A DNA stretch of 64,000 bases from Flaviflagellibacter deserti (GTDB lineage Bacteria > Pseudomonadota > Alphaproteobacteria > Rhizobiales > Methylopilaceae), in assembly GCF_042652085.1 (NCBI RefSeq), contig NZ_JBHSJF010000001.1:124001-188000 (forward strand), given 5' to 3'. Below the pieces are notes generated by a model, which was not told the origin of the DNA, did no database searches, and saw nothing but the letters and a program-made list of their open reading frames with translations. Shown one piece after another: positions 33,055 to 41,314 of this stretch (position 1 is the stretch's first letter; the number at the start of each line of letters is the position of its first letter). The position numbers and the translations under genes were made by a program.

Positions 33055-33552
33055 ATGGGTGATCGATTGTTTGTCGCGGTCTTGGGACATCGAAACTCCG
33101 GCAAATCGACCACGTGGAATACCCTGTTCGGGGGAACAGTGAGAACTGGTCAGCATCCGCGCACGCTTCCGCTTCACGGCGGGGAATGCGCTCAGGTCTT
33201 CTTGATAAGCGGCTCTCCGGAGGAGCGCCAACTCTACGCGGGCGACATCCTAGAAAACCAAGATTGTCGCATTGTCCTGTGCTCGATCCAGTACATCGAG
33301 GCGGTGCGTAAGACCCTTGAGTACGCCGTCGGTGAGAAGTTCGATCTCTTTGTTCAATGGCTAAATCCAGGGCGTAACGATCCCGGCGAAAATTATGACC
33401 GCCTCGGGCTCTTGCCTTGGCTGCTCGCAAATCGCGCGACACTGTCAATGCGCGATGGGAAGGTCCCTCCTGGCCCACGAACTCAAGAAATTCGAGAGTT
33501 CATACACGGCTGGGCGAAGGCTCGCGGCCTGACTTTCCCCTGCACCACTTAA
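33055..33552 (+). CDS. Small P-loop NTPase-like protein upstream of type ISP enzyme
   Basis: A 165-residue protein. Directly after the start comes VAVLGHRNSGKSTTWNTLF, a Walker A motif as in GTPases and AAA-type proteins. No clear Walker B or G-domain NKxD motif is seen; FDLFVQWLNPGRNDPGENYD in the middle may be a substitute. The C-terminus contains REFIHGWAKARGL. It ends 88 bases before the restriction enzyme gene on the same strand and may be its partner. I recognise no named family. The start is chosen for its G-rich ribosome site; the frame is open further upstream. Confidence 0.65.
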   Translation: MGDRLFVAVLGHRNSGKSTTWNTLFGGTVRTGQHPRTLPLHGGECAQVFLISGSPEERQLYAGDILENQDCRIVLCSIQYIEAVRKTLEYAVGEKFDLFVQWLNPGRNDPGENYDRLGLLPWLLANRATLSMRDGKVPPGPRTQEIREFIHGWAKARGLTFPCTT

Positions 33553-33640
33553 GTCGGACGTGGTTGGGCAACCGTGTGGGTGCAGCGGTGAGCCGCGGTA
33601 GCTGCTGAAAGGGGTTGGAAATCCAAACGCTGAGTGTCAC

Positions 33641-36600
33641 ATGGCACGAGGCGTCGCTAACATGCGCGCTGATTTGCTGGGGAGGGGGTCCTTGAGCTTA
33701 CGCGCGCTCCTGGAAAAATATCGTTCCGGATCATCGTCAGAACGTGAGAAGGGAACGTACTTCGAACGCCTGACCAAGGTGTGGTTGGAGAACGCTCCTA
33801 CTCAGAAGCCTCAGTTCAGTCGCGTACTGACTTTCGGTGAGTGGGCGAAGGCCAATTGTTTCGATCAGCGCGACACAGGTATCGATCTCGTCGCCGAACT
33901 TAACGACAGCCCCGGTTGCTGGTGCGCGATCCAGTGCAAATTTTACCGGGAAGGCTACCGCATCCAGAAGGCAGACATCGACAGCTTCTTCACGGCGTCG
34001 GGCAAGCGGCCTTTCACACGCCGGATGATCGTCGATACGACCGGCGTGCAATGGAGTGAGCACGCAGAAGAAGCGCTCCGCGATCAGATCGTGGAAACCA
34101 CCCGCGTTGGTCTCTCTGACCTCGAAGACAGCGGTATCGATTGGGAAGCCTTCGTCGCCACCGCGACCGTGAAGCTGGTCGCCGGCAAAAAGCCGCGCCC
34201 GCATCAGGTCGAGGCTCTGGCAGCCGTGAAGGAGGGACTGGCGAGGGCGGACCGGGGCAAGCTCATCATGGCTTGCGGCACCGGCAAAACCTATACCGGT
34301 CTCATCATTTCGGAAGCCTTGGCCGGTAAGGGCGGTCGGGTTCTTTTCCTCGTGCCTTCTCTATCTTTGATGTCCCAGACCATCCGCGAATGGTCGATCG
34401 ACAGCACGATCCCATTGCGATCCTTCGCTGTTTGCTCCGACAGTCAGGTTGGCGTGCGCAAGGCCGCTGACGGTGATGTCGCGGATATCGACGTCCATGA
34501 CCTCGAAATCCCGGCCACGACCCATGAGGCGACTATCGCCGCGAAAGCGACCTCCGCCGCTCCCGAGCATATTACGGTCGTCTTCTCGACCTACCAGTCC
34601 ATTCGAGCCGTAGCCGCCGCCCAAGCCTCGTTCGGCTTACCAGAGTTCGATCTCATCATCTGCGATGAGGCTCACCGCACGACTGGCGTGACGCTGGAGG
34701 GCGAGGAGGAGAGCAACTTCGTCCGAGTGCACGACGGTGATTACATCAAGGCCAAGAAACGGCTCTACATGACCGCGACGCCGCGCATCTTCGGCGACGG
34801 CGTGCGCAAGACCGCTGACGATGTCGGTGCGGTTCTCTGCTCCATGGATGACCCGAAGCTGTTCGGCGAAACGCTGTTCACCCGTAACTTCTCATGGGCG
34901 GTCCAGAACGGCCTTCTGACCGACTACAAAGTCATCGTGCTGGCGGTCGATGAGGAGGCCGTCAGCGCAGGTGTCCAGCGGCTGTTGGCCGACGAGAACA
35001 GCGAATTAAAGCTCGACGATGCGACCAAGATCATTGGTTGTTACAAGGCACTGACAAAGGCCGATTTGAAGCCGGATGTAGCGGGTGATACCGGCCCGAT
35101 GCGTCGAGCGCTCGCCTTCGCCAAGGACATCAAGCGTTCCAAGTTGGTCGACGCGGAGTTCGCCCGTGTCGCCAAGGAATGGCGCGCCACGCTGGATGAG
35201 GAAGTCGCCGGAACGATTCCGCCGCTGGATGTCGAGATCAAGCACGTCGATGGCGGCTTTAGTGCCCATGCCCGAAACGAGCGGCTCGCGTGGCTGAAGG
35301 ACGGAAATGCTGGTGACGCGACCTGCCGTATCCTGACCAATGCCCGCTGCCTCTCGGAAGGCGTCGACGTTCCGGCGCTCGACGCAATCCTGTTCCTGCA
35401 TCCAAGAAAATCGCAGATTGATGTGGTGCAGTCGGTCGGCCGTGTGATGCGCCGTGCCGAAGGCAAGAAGATGGGTTACGTCATCCTCCCGGTTGGGGTG
35501 CCAGCCGATAAGGCCCCGGAAGAAGCACTAAACGACAACGAACGGTATCGAGTCGTCTGGCAAATCCTCAATGCCTTGCGGGCCCACGATGATCGTCTGG
35601 ACGCCACCATCAACAAGATCGACCTCGGCGTTGATCCCGGCGATCGGATCGAGATCGTAGCTGTAACCAATCAACTTCCGGTTCGGTCGCAAGGGACGAA
35701 CAACGGGCTGAATTTGGGATCGGGAGGAGGGGACGGAAGCGAGCCGGGCGACGACCGCTCAGGGCTAGCCGGTGACGGCACGCAGCTTGGCTTTCAGTTC
35801 GATGAATTCGCCAAAGCGATCATGGCGCGCATCGTCAAACGGTGTGGCACCCGCTCCTATTGGGAAGACTGGGCGAAGGATGTCGCCCGCATCGCCGAGG
35901 TCCATGTTACCCGCATCCGCGCAGCGGTGCATGCGGCTGGGTCGGAGGAGAAGCAGGCCTTCGAGGCCTTCCTCGCCGAAATCCGAGATGATCTGAACGA
36001 CAGCATCTCCGAGGACGAGGCCATCGAGATGCTGGCTCAGCACCTCATCACCCGACCGGTGTTCGAGGCCTTGTTCGAGGGTTACAGCTTCGCCCTGAAC
36101 AACCCGGTCTCGAAGGCGCTTCAGAGCGTGATCGAAGTGCTGGACCGACAAAATCTGGAGAAGGAAGCGGAAAACCTCAACAAGTTCTATGCCAGCGTGA
36201 AGATGCGGGCGCAGGACATCGAAGATGCAACCGCAAAGCAGAAGATCGTCGTCGAGCTTTACGACAAATTCTTCAAAGCGGCATTCCCCAAGCTCGCGGA
36301 TCGACTCGGCATCGTCTACACCCCGGTCGAGGTCGTGGACTTCATCATCAAGTCGGTGGACGAGGTGCTGCAAGCCGAGTTTGGCCAAACCCTCGGCAGC
36401 GAAGGTGTCCACATCATCGACCCCTTCGTCGGGACCGGCACCTTCATCACGCGGCTACTGCAATCCGGGCTGATCAAGCCAGAGCAGATGGCGCACAAGT
36501 ACCGGCACGAAATCCACGCCAACGAACTCGTATTGCTGGCCTACTACATCGCGGCGATCAATATCGAGGCCGTCTATCACGAGCAGGCGGGCGGGGAATA

Positions 36601-38659
36601 CGAGCCCTTCCCCGGCATCTGCCTCACCGACACCTTTCAGCTCTACGAGCAGGAACGCGACCTCGTCAGCGGCATGCTAGATGCCAACTCGAACCGCCGG
36701 ACGCGCCAGAAGGATCTCGACATCCGCGTCATCATCGGCAATCCGCCCTATTCGGTTGGACAGAGTGATGCGAATGACAATGCCGCGAACCTTTCTTATC
36801 CCCGATTGGACGGGCGTATCGAGGAAACTTATGCCAAGCGCAGCAACGCCAAGAGCAAGCGCGTTCTTTACGACAGCTATATCAGGGCAATACGTTGGGC
36901 GAGCGACCGCATTAGCGATAGAGGCGTGGTCGGCTTTGTCACCAATGCGGGTTGGCTTGACGCCAACACAGCAGACGGTTTGCGTAAGTGCTTGGCAGAA
37001 GAGTTTTCCAGTCTCTACTTGTTCCACCTTCGTGGCAATCAGCGCACGTCTGGAGAGCGCTCTCGTCAGGAGGGCGGCAAGGTCTTCGGTCAAGGTAGCC
37101 GGGCCCCAGTTGGCATTGCCATTCTGGTGAAGAACCCCATGGCTACCGAGCGGGGCGCGATCCGCTTCCACGACATTGGTGACTATCTCAGCCGTGAGAA
37201 AAAGCTCGCAATAGTTGAGCGTTTCGGCAGTCTGGCTGGAATTTCAGCAGCCCAGCGATGGCAGTCGATTACTCCCGATGAGCATGGAGACTGGCTAAAG
37301 CAGCGAGATGCCGCGTTCGAGGCGTTCTTGGCCATAGGTGAGCGGCAATCTGGGCGTTCGGCGCTCTTTGAAGGCTTCTCGCTGGGTGTTGGAACCAACA
37401 GGGATGCGTGGGCGATCAATCCAAGCCGGGCGGCGTTGGCAGACAACATGCAGCGCATGATAGAAACATACAATTCTGAAGCTAATCGATTTGACGCGGT
37501 GCACCAGTATGCTGCCCGCCAAGCTCGGGCTGCCGCCGTAGATGGATTTATTGCTGGCGATGCATCGAAGATCAGCTGGACCCACAATCTCAAGCAGAGC
37601 GTGGTAACTCGAAAACGTTTCACATTCGATGATGGCTGTATTGATTCAATCGTCTATAGGCCTTTCACGAAAGCATTCCTCTACTATTCACGGGATTTCA
37701 ATGAACGCGTTTATCAGATGCCGCGCATTTTCCCGTTGGGATCGCCCGCGGTGGACAATCTCTTCATCAGTGTCCCCGGTCCGGGGAACGTGACGCCTTT
37801 CTCTGCGCTGATGGGTAGCACCATATTCGACCTGTCGGTGGTCGCCGCGAAAAGCGGGACGCAGTGCTTCCCGCGTTACCTGTACGGCCTCGCCGATGAG
37901 CCGAATACTAACCAGCCGCAAGGCGAACTCTTGGAGAGCGCGCCAGCGGGGCGGTTCGTCCGCCGCGACGCGATCACGGACGAAGGCCTAAAGCAATTCA
38001 CCGACGCCTATCCCGACGAGACGATCTCCAAGGACGATGTGTTCTACTACGTCTATGGCCTGCTGCATTCGGAGGAGTATCGGGAGCGCTACGCCGACAA
38101 CCTCTCGAAGCAGTTGCCGCGCATCCCGCTGATAAAGCGCGCCGAGGATTTCTGGGCCTTCGTCGACGCAGGTCGGAAACTCGGCGATCTGCACGTCAAC
38201 TTCGAGAGCGTCGAGCCCTTCCCGGTGACGATCAAAGAAGGCGATCTCCGTCTCGCTAACATCGCCGATGCCGTTGCTTATTATCGCGTCGAGAAGATGA
38301 AGTTCGCGGGTAAGCGTCCAAACCTCGACAAGACCACGGTCATCTACAATCCACGCATCACCATCTCGGGCATTCCGCCGGAAGCATACGACTATGTCGT
38401 CAACGGCAAACCGGCGCTCGAATGGGTGATGGAACGTCAATGCGTGAAGACCGATCCGGCCAGCGGCATAGTTAATGACGCCAATCGCTACGCAATCGAG
38501 ACGGTTGGCGACCCGGCCTATCCCTTCGAGCTCTTCCGCCGGATCATCACCGTCAGCCTTGAGACTAGGAAAATCGTACGCGCCTTACCGGCTTTGGACA
38601 TTTTGGAGCCCGAACCGGAGACGCTAGAGCGGGTCAAAGAAGCTGCGACCGTTCACTGA
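33641..38659 (+). CDS. Type ISP restriction-modification enzyme (nuclease, helicase, methylase and target recognition in one chain)
   Basis: A 1672-residue protein with the domain order of LlaGI/LlaBIII. (1) Mrr-like PD-(D/E)XK nuclease, with D82 in TGIDLVAE and Q98-C-K100. (2) Superfamily 2 helicase: Walker A ACGTGKT near 211, DEAH box near 342, TATPRI near 378, QSVGRVMRR near 597. (3) A coupler. (4) N6-adenine methylase: DPFVGTGTF near 925 and NPPY at 1034. (5) C-terminal target recognition domain. Such enzymes methylate one strand of an asymmetric site and, if both are unmodified, translocate and cut. All motifs are intact, so it should be active; the target site cannot be deduced. Confidence 0.93.
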   Translation: MARGVANMRADLLGRGSLSLRALLEKYRSGSSSEREKGTYFERLTKVWLENAPTQKPQFSRVLTFGEWAKANCFDQRDTGIDLVAELNDSPGCWCAIQCKFYREGYRIQKADIDSFFTASGKRPFTRRMIVDTTGVQWSEHAEEALRDQIVETTRVGLSDLEDSGIDWEAFVATATVKLVAGKKPRPHQVEALAAVKEGLARADRGKLIMACGTGKTYTGLIISEALAGKGGRVLFLVPSLSLMSQTIREWSIDSTIPLRSFAVCSDSQVGVRKAADGDVADIDVHDLEIPATTHEATIAAKATSAAPEHITVVFSTYQSIRAVAAAQASFGLPEFDLIICDEAHRTTGVTLEGEEESNFVRVHDGDYIKAKKRLYMTATPRIFGDGVRKTADDVGAVLCSMDDPKLFGETLFTRNFSWAVQNGLLTDYKVIVLAVDEEAVSAGVQRLLADENSELKLDDATKIIGCYKALTKADLKPDVAGDTGPMRRALAFAKDIKRSKLVDAEFARVAKEWRATLDEEVAGTIPPLDVEIKHVDGGFSAHARNERLAWLKDGNAGDATCRILTNARCLSEGVDVPALDAILFLHPRKSQIDVVQSVGRVMRRAEGKKMGYVILPVGVPADKAPEEALNDNERYRVVWQILNALRAHDDRLDATINKIDLGVDPGDRIEIVAVTNQLPVRSQGTNNGLNLGSGGGDGSEPGDDRSGLAGDGTQLGFQFDEFAKAIMARIVKRCGTRSYWEDWAKDVARIAEVHVTRIRAAVHAAGSEEKQAFEAFLAEIRDDLNDSISEDEAIEMLAQHLITRPVFEALFEGYSFALNNPVSKALQSVIEVLDRQNLEKEAENLNKFYASVKMRAQDIEDATAKQKIVVELYDKFFKAAFPKLADRLGIVYTPVEVVDFIIKSVDEVLQAEFGQTLGSEGVHIIDPFVGTGTFITRLLQSGLIKPEQMAHKYRHEIHANELVLLAYYIAAINIEAVYHEQAGGEYEPFPGICLTDTFQLYEQERDLVSGMLDANSNRRTRQKDLDIRVIIGNPPYSVGQSDANDNAANLSYPRLDGRIEETYAKRSNAKSKRVLYDSYIRAIRWASDRISDRGVVGFVTNAGWLDANTADGLRKCLAEEFSSLYLFHLRGNQRTSGERSRQEGGKVFGQGSRAPVGIAILVKNPMATERGAIRFHDIGDYLSREKKLAIVERFGSLAGISAAQRWQSITPDEHGDWLKQRDAAFEAFLAIGERQSGRSALFEGFSLGVGTNRDAWAINPSRAALADNMQRMIETYNSEANRFDAVHQYAARQARAAAVDGFIAGDASKISWTHNLKQSVVTRKRFTFDDGCIDSIVYRPFTKAFLYYSRDFNERVYQMPRIFPLGSPAVDNLFISVPGPGNVTPFSALMGSTIFDLSVVAAKSGTQCFPRYLYGLADEPNTNQPQGELLESAPAGRFVRRDAITDEGLKQFTDAYPDETISKDDVFYYVYGLLHSEEYRERYADNLSKQLPRIPLIKRAEDFWAFVDAGRKLGDLHVNFESVEPFPVTIKEGDLRLANIADAVAYYRVEKMKFAGKRPNLDKTTVIYNPRITISGIPPEAYDYVVNGKPALEWVMERQCVKTDPASGIVNDANRYAIETVGDPAYPFELFRRIITVSLETRKIVRALPALDILEPEPETLERVKEAATVH

Positions 38660-38740
38660 ATATGGATGGACTGCCGTCGAACCGTTTGGTCAGCTGCGCT
38701 CGCTGCTGGAGCACCCGAGCAGCTCAACAGGTATCCCTTA

Positions 38741-39058
38741 TCACCTAAGTTTCGAACAGGGGAACGCCTCGGTAAAAGCTTCCGTTGCCAACTCGCTCGC
38801 GGGCCTGTGCCGAGTGCCGGCATTTTCCTTGAGGTATCCACAGAGCACATCGAACATCTGTCTGATGGTCACGTCAGCGGGCGCGCAATATCCGCGCTCC
38901 CGAGCTGCCCGGTGGTAGCCGTCGTGAAAACCGGCGACCCAACCTCCGCCCCACGGGTCTTCTTGTCGGCAAAATTCGTGCAGTTTATTGCCATCTAAAA
39001 AGCCGGCGTTGACTGGAACGACCCCCGTAAGAATTGAGACAAGTACCAACCGTTTCAT
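38741..39058 (-). CDS. Rap1a/Tai-like immunity family protein
   Basis: A 105-residue secreted protein. The ATG at 39058 has GGGGGAG upstream and gives a signal peptide (MKRLVLVSILTGVVPVNAG). The mature part has the Rap1a/Tai layout: GNKLHEFC, GFHDGYHRAA, YCAPADVTIRQMFDVLCGYL, then a C-terminal EAFTEAFPC, with four cysteines that can form two disulfides. Tai/Rap1a proteins neutralise periplasmic amidase toxins of type VI secretion. No toxin or secretion gene is nearby, so it is an orphan immunity protein or a distant relative with another role. Confidence 0.65.
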   Translation of the reverse strand: MKRLVLVSILTGVVPVNAGFLDGNKLHEFCRQEDPWGGGWVAGFHDGYHRAARERGYCAPADVTIRQMFDVLCGYLKENAGTRHRPASELATEAFTEAFPCSKLR

Positions 39059-39195
39059 CGCTCCCCCCAAACGACCTGCGGTCTGTAACCGGTACCTGAT
39101 TTTTCGGAGGTTTGATAACCTACGATGGCGGGTATAAAGCATCTGATACTAAGTCGGCATACGCCCCAAGGCTGCGTTGCTTTTATATGCGCGTG

Positions 39196-39780
39196 CTAAG
39201 GTGCGGGCGATGGCGGCGGCGCAGAATGGGCCTCGATTATCCGGTAAACCGAGGCTCGACCAATGCCGACCGAGTTCGCGATCTCTGTTGGTGATCTGCC
39301 CTGTTCATGCTGCCGTATCACCTCTGCTGATTTCGCGCGGGCAGTGGGTTTGCGACCGCGGTATTTTCCTTCAGCGCGCGCCTTCTCAATGCCCTCGCGT
39401 TGGCGCTCCAGCATCATCTCCCTCTCAAATTGTGCGAAGCCTGCGAAGATCGTGAGGATCAATTGCCCTGTCGCCGACGTGGTGTCGACCACATCGCCGC
39501 CCAGGTTCAGGACGCGAAGTCCGACACCTCGCTTCTTTAGGCCCTCAACAATGGACCACAGGCCGGTTGTGCTCCGTGCCAGCCGGTCAACCTTGGTCAC
39601 GACAAGTGTGTCGCCCTTGCGAACGAACGAGAGGGCCTTCTCCAACTCGCTTCGTTTCCCCACTGATGAAACTCGCTCGGCGAAGATCTCTTCGCATCCG
39701 GCGGCAACCAGATCTCGGGTCTGGGCCGCGAGGCCTGCTTCCTGTTCGGAGGTCGATGTCCTTCCGTATCCTACGAGCAT
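39196..39780 (-). CDS. Serine recombinase (resolvase/invertase family)
   Basis: A 194-residue enzyme of the Tn3-resolvase/Hin type. The catalytic serine is S9 in VGYGRTSTSEQ. The conserved DTLVVTKVDRLARS and FAQFEREMMLERQREGI segments and the RGRKPTA linker follow, then a C-terminal HTH (SPTEIANSVGIGRASVYRII). Such proteins resolve cointegrates or invert short segments by a serine-DNA link. Its start faces a 115-base stretch with symmetrical repeats resembling a res site. It has no transposase partner in the island, so it may be a leftover from a transposon or an island-maintenance function. Confidence 0.9.
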   Translation of the reverse strand: MLVGYGRTSTSEQEAGLAAQTRDLVAAGCEEIFAERVSSVGKRSELEKALSFVRKGDTLVVTKVDRLARSTTGLWSIVEGLKKRGVGLRVLNLGGDVVDTTSATGQLILTIFAGFAQFEREMMLERQREGIEKARAEGKYRGRKPTARAKSAEVIRQHEQGRSPTEIANSVGIGRASVYRIIEAHSAPPPSPAP

Positions 39781-39787
39781 GTTGGAG

Positions 39788-39901
39788 TGTCCATTGAGGT
39801 CCGGGCTCTAGATACTAGCGCGTCCAAAAATCAAAATCAATTCTAATGGACGCTATCGAGCCTAAGTTTGGACGCGTCCGATGGAGCATGCCCAATGGAC
39901 A
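39788..39901. promoter_or_regulatory. res-like recombination site next to resolvase gene
   Basis: Two nested inverted repeats lie between the resolvase start and the next gene: TGTCCATTG (39788-39796) with CAATGGACA (39893-39901), and GCGTCCAAA (39820-39828) with TTTGGACGC (39867-39875). A further TAATGGACGC sits at 39845-39854. Several related half-sites in about 115 bases beside a resolvase gene is how res sites are built, and they also act as operators for the resolvase promoter. The crossover point cannot be assigned. Confidence 0.6.
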
Positions 39902-39948
39902 AATCGGGGTAAGTGGCATTCAGGTGCCCACTTCACGGGGAGCGAATA

Positions 39949-41145
39949 ATGATTACGAAGGGGCGACCGGTTTTGATCGGAGAGACTGCGCAGCTACTGC
40001 AGCGCGAGGAACTCACGGGGTCAGATGGGCAGTTCCGAGAAGAGTGGCTTCAAAACCTCATCTTTGAGCACCCCGCTTGCATTCCTATGCACGAGATAGA
40101 GCCGGGCTTTCCAGAATTACTTTCGATCTGCAAAGAGCTGCCCACGGCGCACGGCAACATAGATATCCTATTTATGACCGTGAACGGGGATCTAGTGCTC
40201 GCGGAGACGAAACTCTGGCGTAACCCGCAAGCGCGACGAGAAGTGGTCGCGCAGGCGCTGGATTACGCGAGCTGCCTATTTGGGATGGGGTACATTGAAT
40301 TCCAGGCGGCGATAGCAAAGGCAACTGGCGATCCCGACGATCTCTACTCGCGTATCGCGAACTTGCCTGATGCGCCCTCAGAAGCCGCGTTTGTTGATGC
40401 TGTCAGCCACAACCTCCGCCGCGGTCGTATAGTTCTCCTTCTGATCGGCGACGGTATCCGCGCGGAGACGGAGCGCTTAGTTGAGGTATTGCAATCGCAC
40501 GCCGGATTTCACTTTACGTTCGCCTTGATAGAGCTCGCGGTCTACCTCGTGCCGGCGTATGGCCGGCTGGTTGTCCCGCGCACATTAGCTAAGACGACAA
40601 TGATCGAGCGGGGCATCGTTCGCTTCTCCGAAGCGAATGGCCTTGAGGTGCTTCCGGTACCGTCACTGCAATCGCACAAAACAAGCGGGATAACGGAAGA
40701 ACAGTTTTTTGATGCGATTGCCAAGAGAGGAGCGGATCTGCCGGCTCTGCTGAAGACATTTCTGGCTGAGCTGGAGCCGTTGGGCGTGCGACCGGAATTC
40801 AGAAAATCCTTGGTACTTCGCTGGGATCCGCCCGAGGGGAAGTCGATAAATTTGGGCTACATCATGCAAGATGGGCAAATATGGACCGATGCAACGAGTT
40901 GGACATCGCCTTCGCTTTCCATCGCGCAGAGATACGTCGAAGTTCTCGCGAAAGAATGGGGAATGCAGGTCGACAAAGAGAGGATGTCGAGCGGCATTTG
41001 GACCATACGTGTCGGCGGAAAAGCGCCCCGGATTGAGATGGTGGCGAATAGGCTTTCGGGCTGGGTCACAGCAATTGAGAGCTTCATCGGTGAAGTGAGG
41101 ACCTTCATCGCTGAGAGAGGGATTTCGTCAGATCCAGTAAGTTAG
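39949..41145 (+). CDS. PD-(D/E)XK nuclease-like protein, unknown function
   Basis: A 398-residue protein from an ATG with GGGGAG six bases upstream. Around residues 65-90 is HGNIDILFMTVNGDLVLAET followed by KLWRNPQARREV. An Asp, a beta-hairpin and then ExK form the core of PD-(D/E)XK nucleases (here D in GNID and E-T-K), with the following QALDYAS helix also typical. The later two thirds (VLQSHAGFHFTFALIELAVYL and beyond) are not recognised. It is probably a restriction- or repair-type nuclease, fitting the island; it lies on the far side of the res-like site from the resolvase. Activity is inferred only. Confidence 0.6.
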   Translation: MITKGRPVLIGETAQLLQREELTGSDGQFREEWLQNLIFEHPACIPMHEIEPGFPELLSICKELPTAHGNIDILFMTVNGDLVLAETKLWRNPQARREVVAQALDYASCLFGMGYIEFQAAIAKATGDPDDLYSRIANLPDAPSEAAFVDAVSHNLRRGRIVLLLIGDGIRAETERLVEVLQSHAGFHFTFALIELAVYLVPAYGRLVVPRTLAKTTMIERGIVRFSEANGLEVLPVPSLQSHKTSGITEEQFFDAIAKRGADLPALLKTFLAELEPLGVRPEFRKSLVLRWDPPEGKSINLGYIMQDGQIWTDATSWTSPSLSIAQRYVEVLAKEWGMQVDKERMSSGIWTIRVGGKAPRIEMVANRLSGWVTAIESFIGEVRTFIAERGISSDPVS

Positions 41146-41314
41146 CCACTGCTGCGACTTCGCTCATTGCAACATGTTGCAATCGTCGGGTGAAAGCGCT
41201 TAAGGCGAAATTGTCAAAACCTATCATTTCAGACAGGTCAGGCACCCGGTAACTCGAACATTCTTGCCGAGAACACCGCATGTTTTCGCGCACATAGACT
41301 GAGTGCTTTAGCAC

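Noticed and set aside
32885..33478. Minus-strand ORF opposite the P-loop gene
   Set aside because: No ribosome site or motif; the plus strand carries the Walker A protein.
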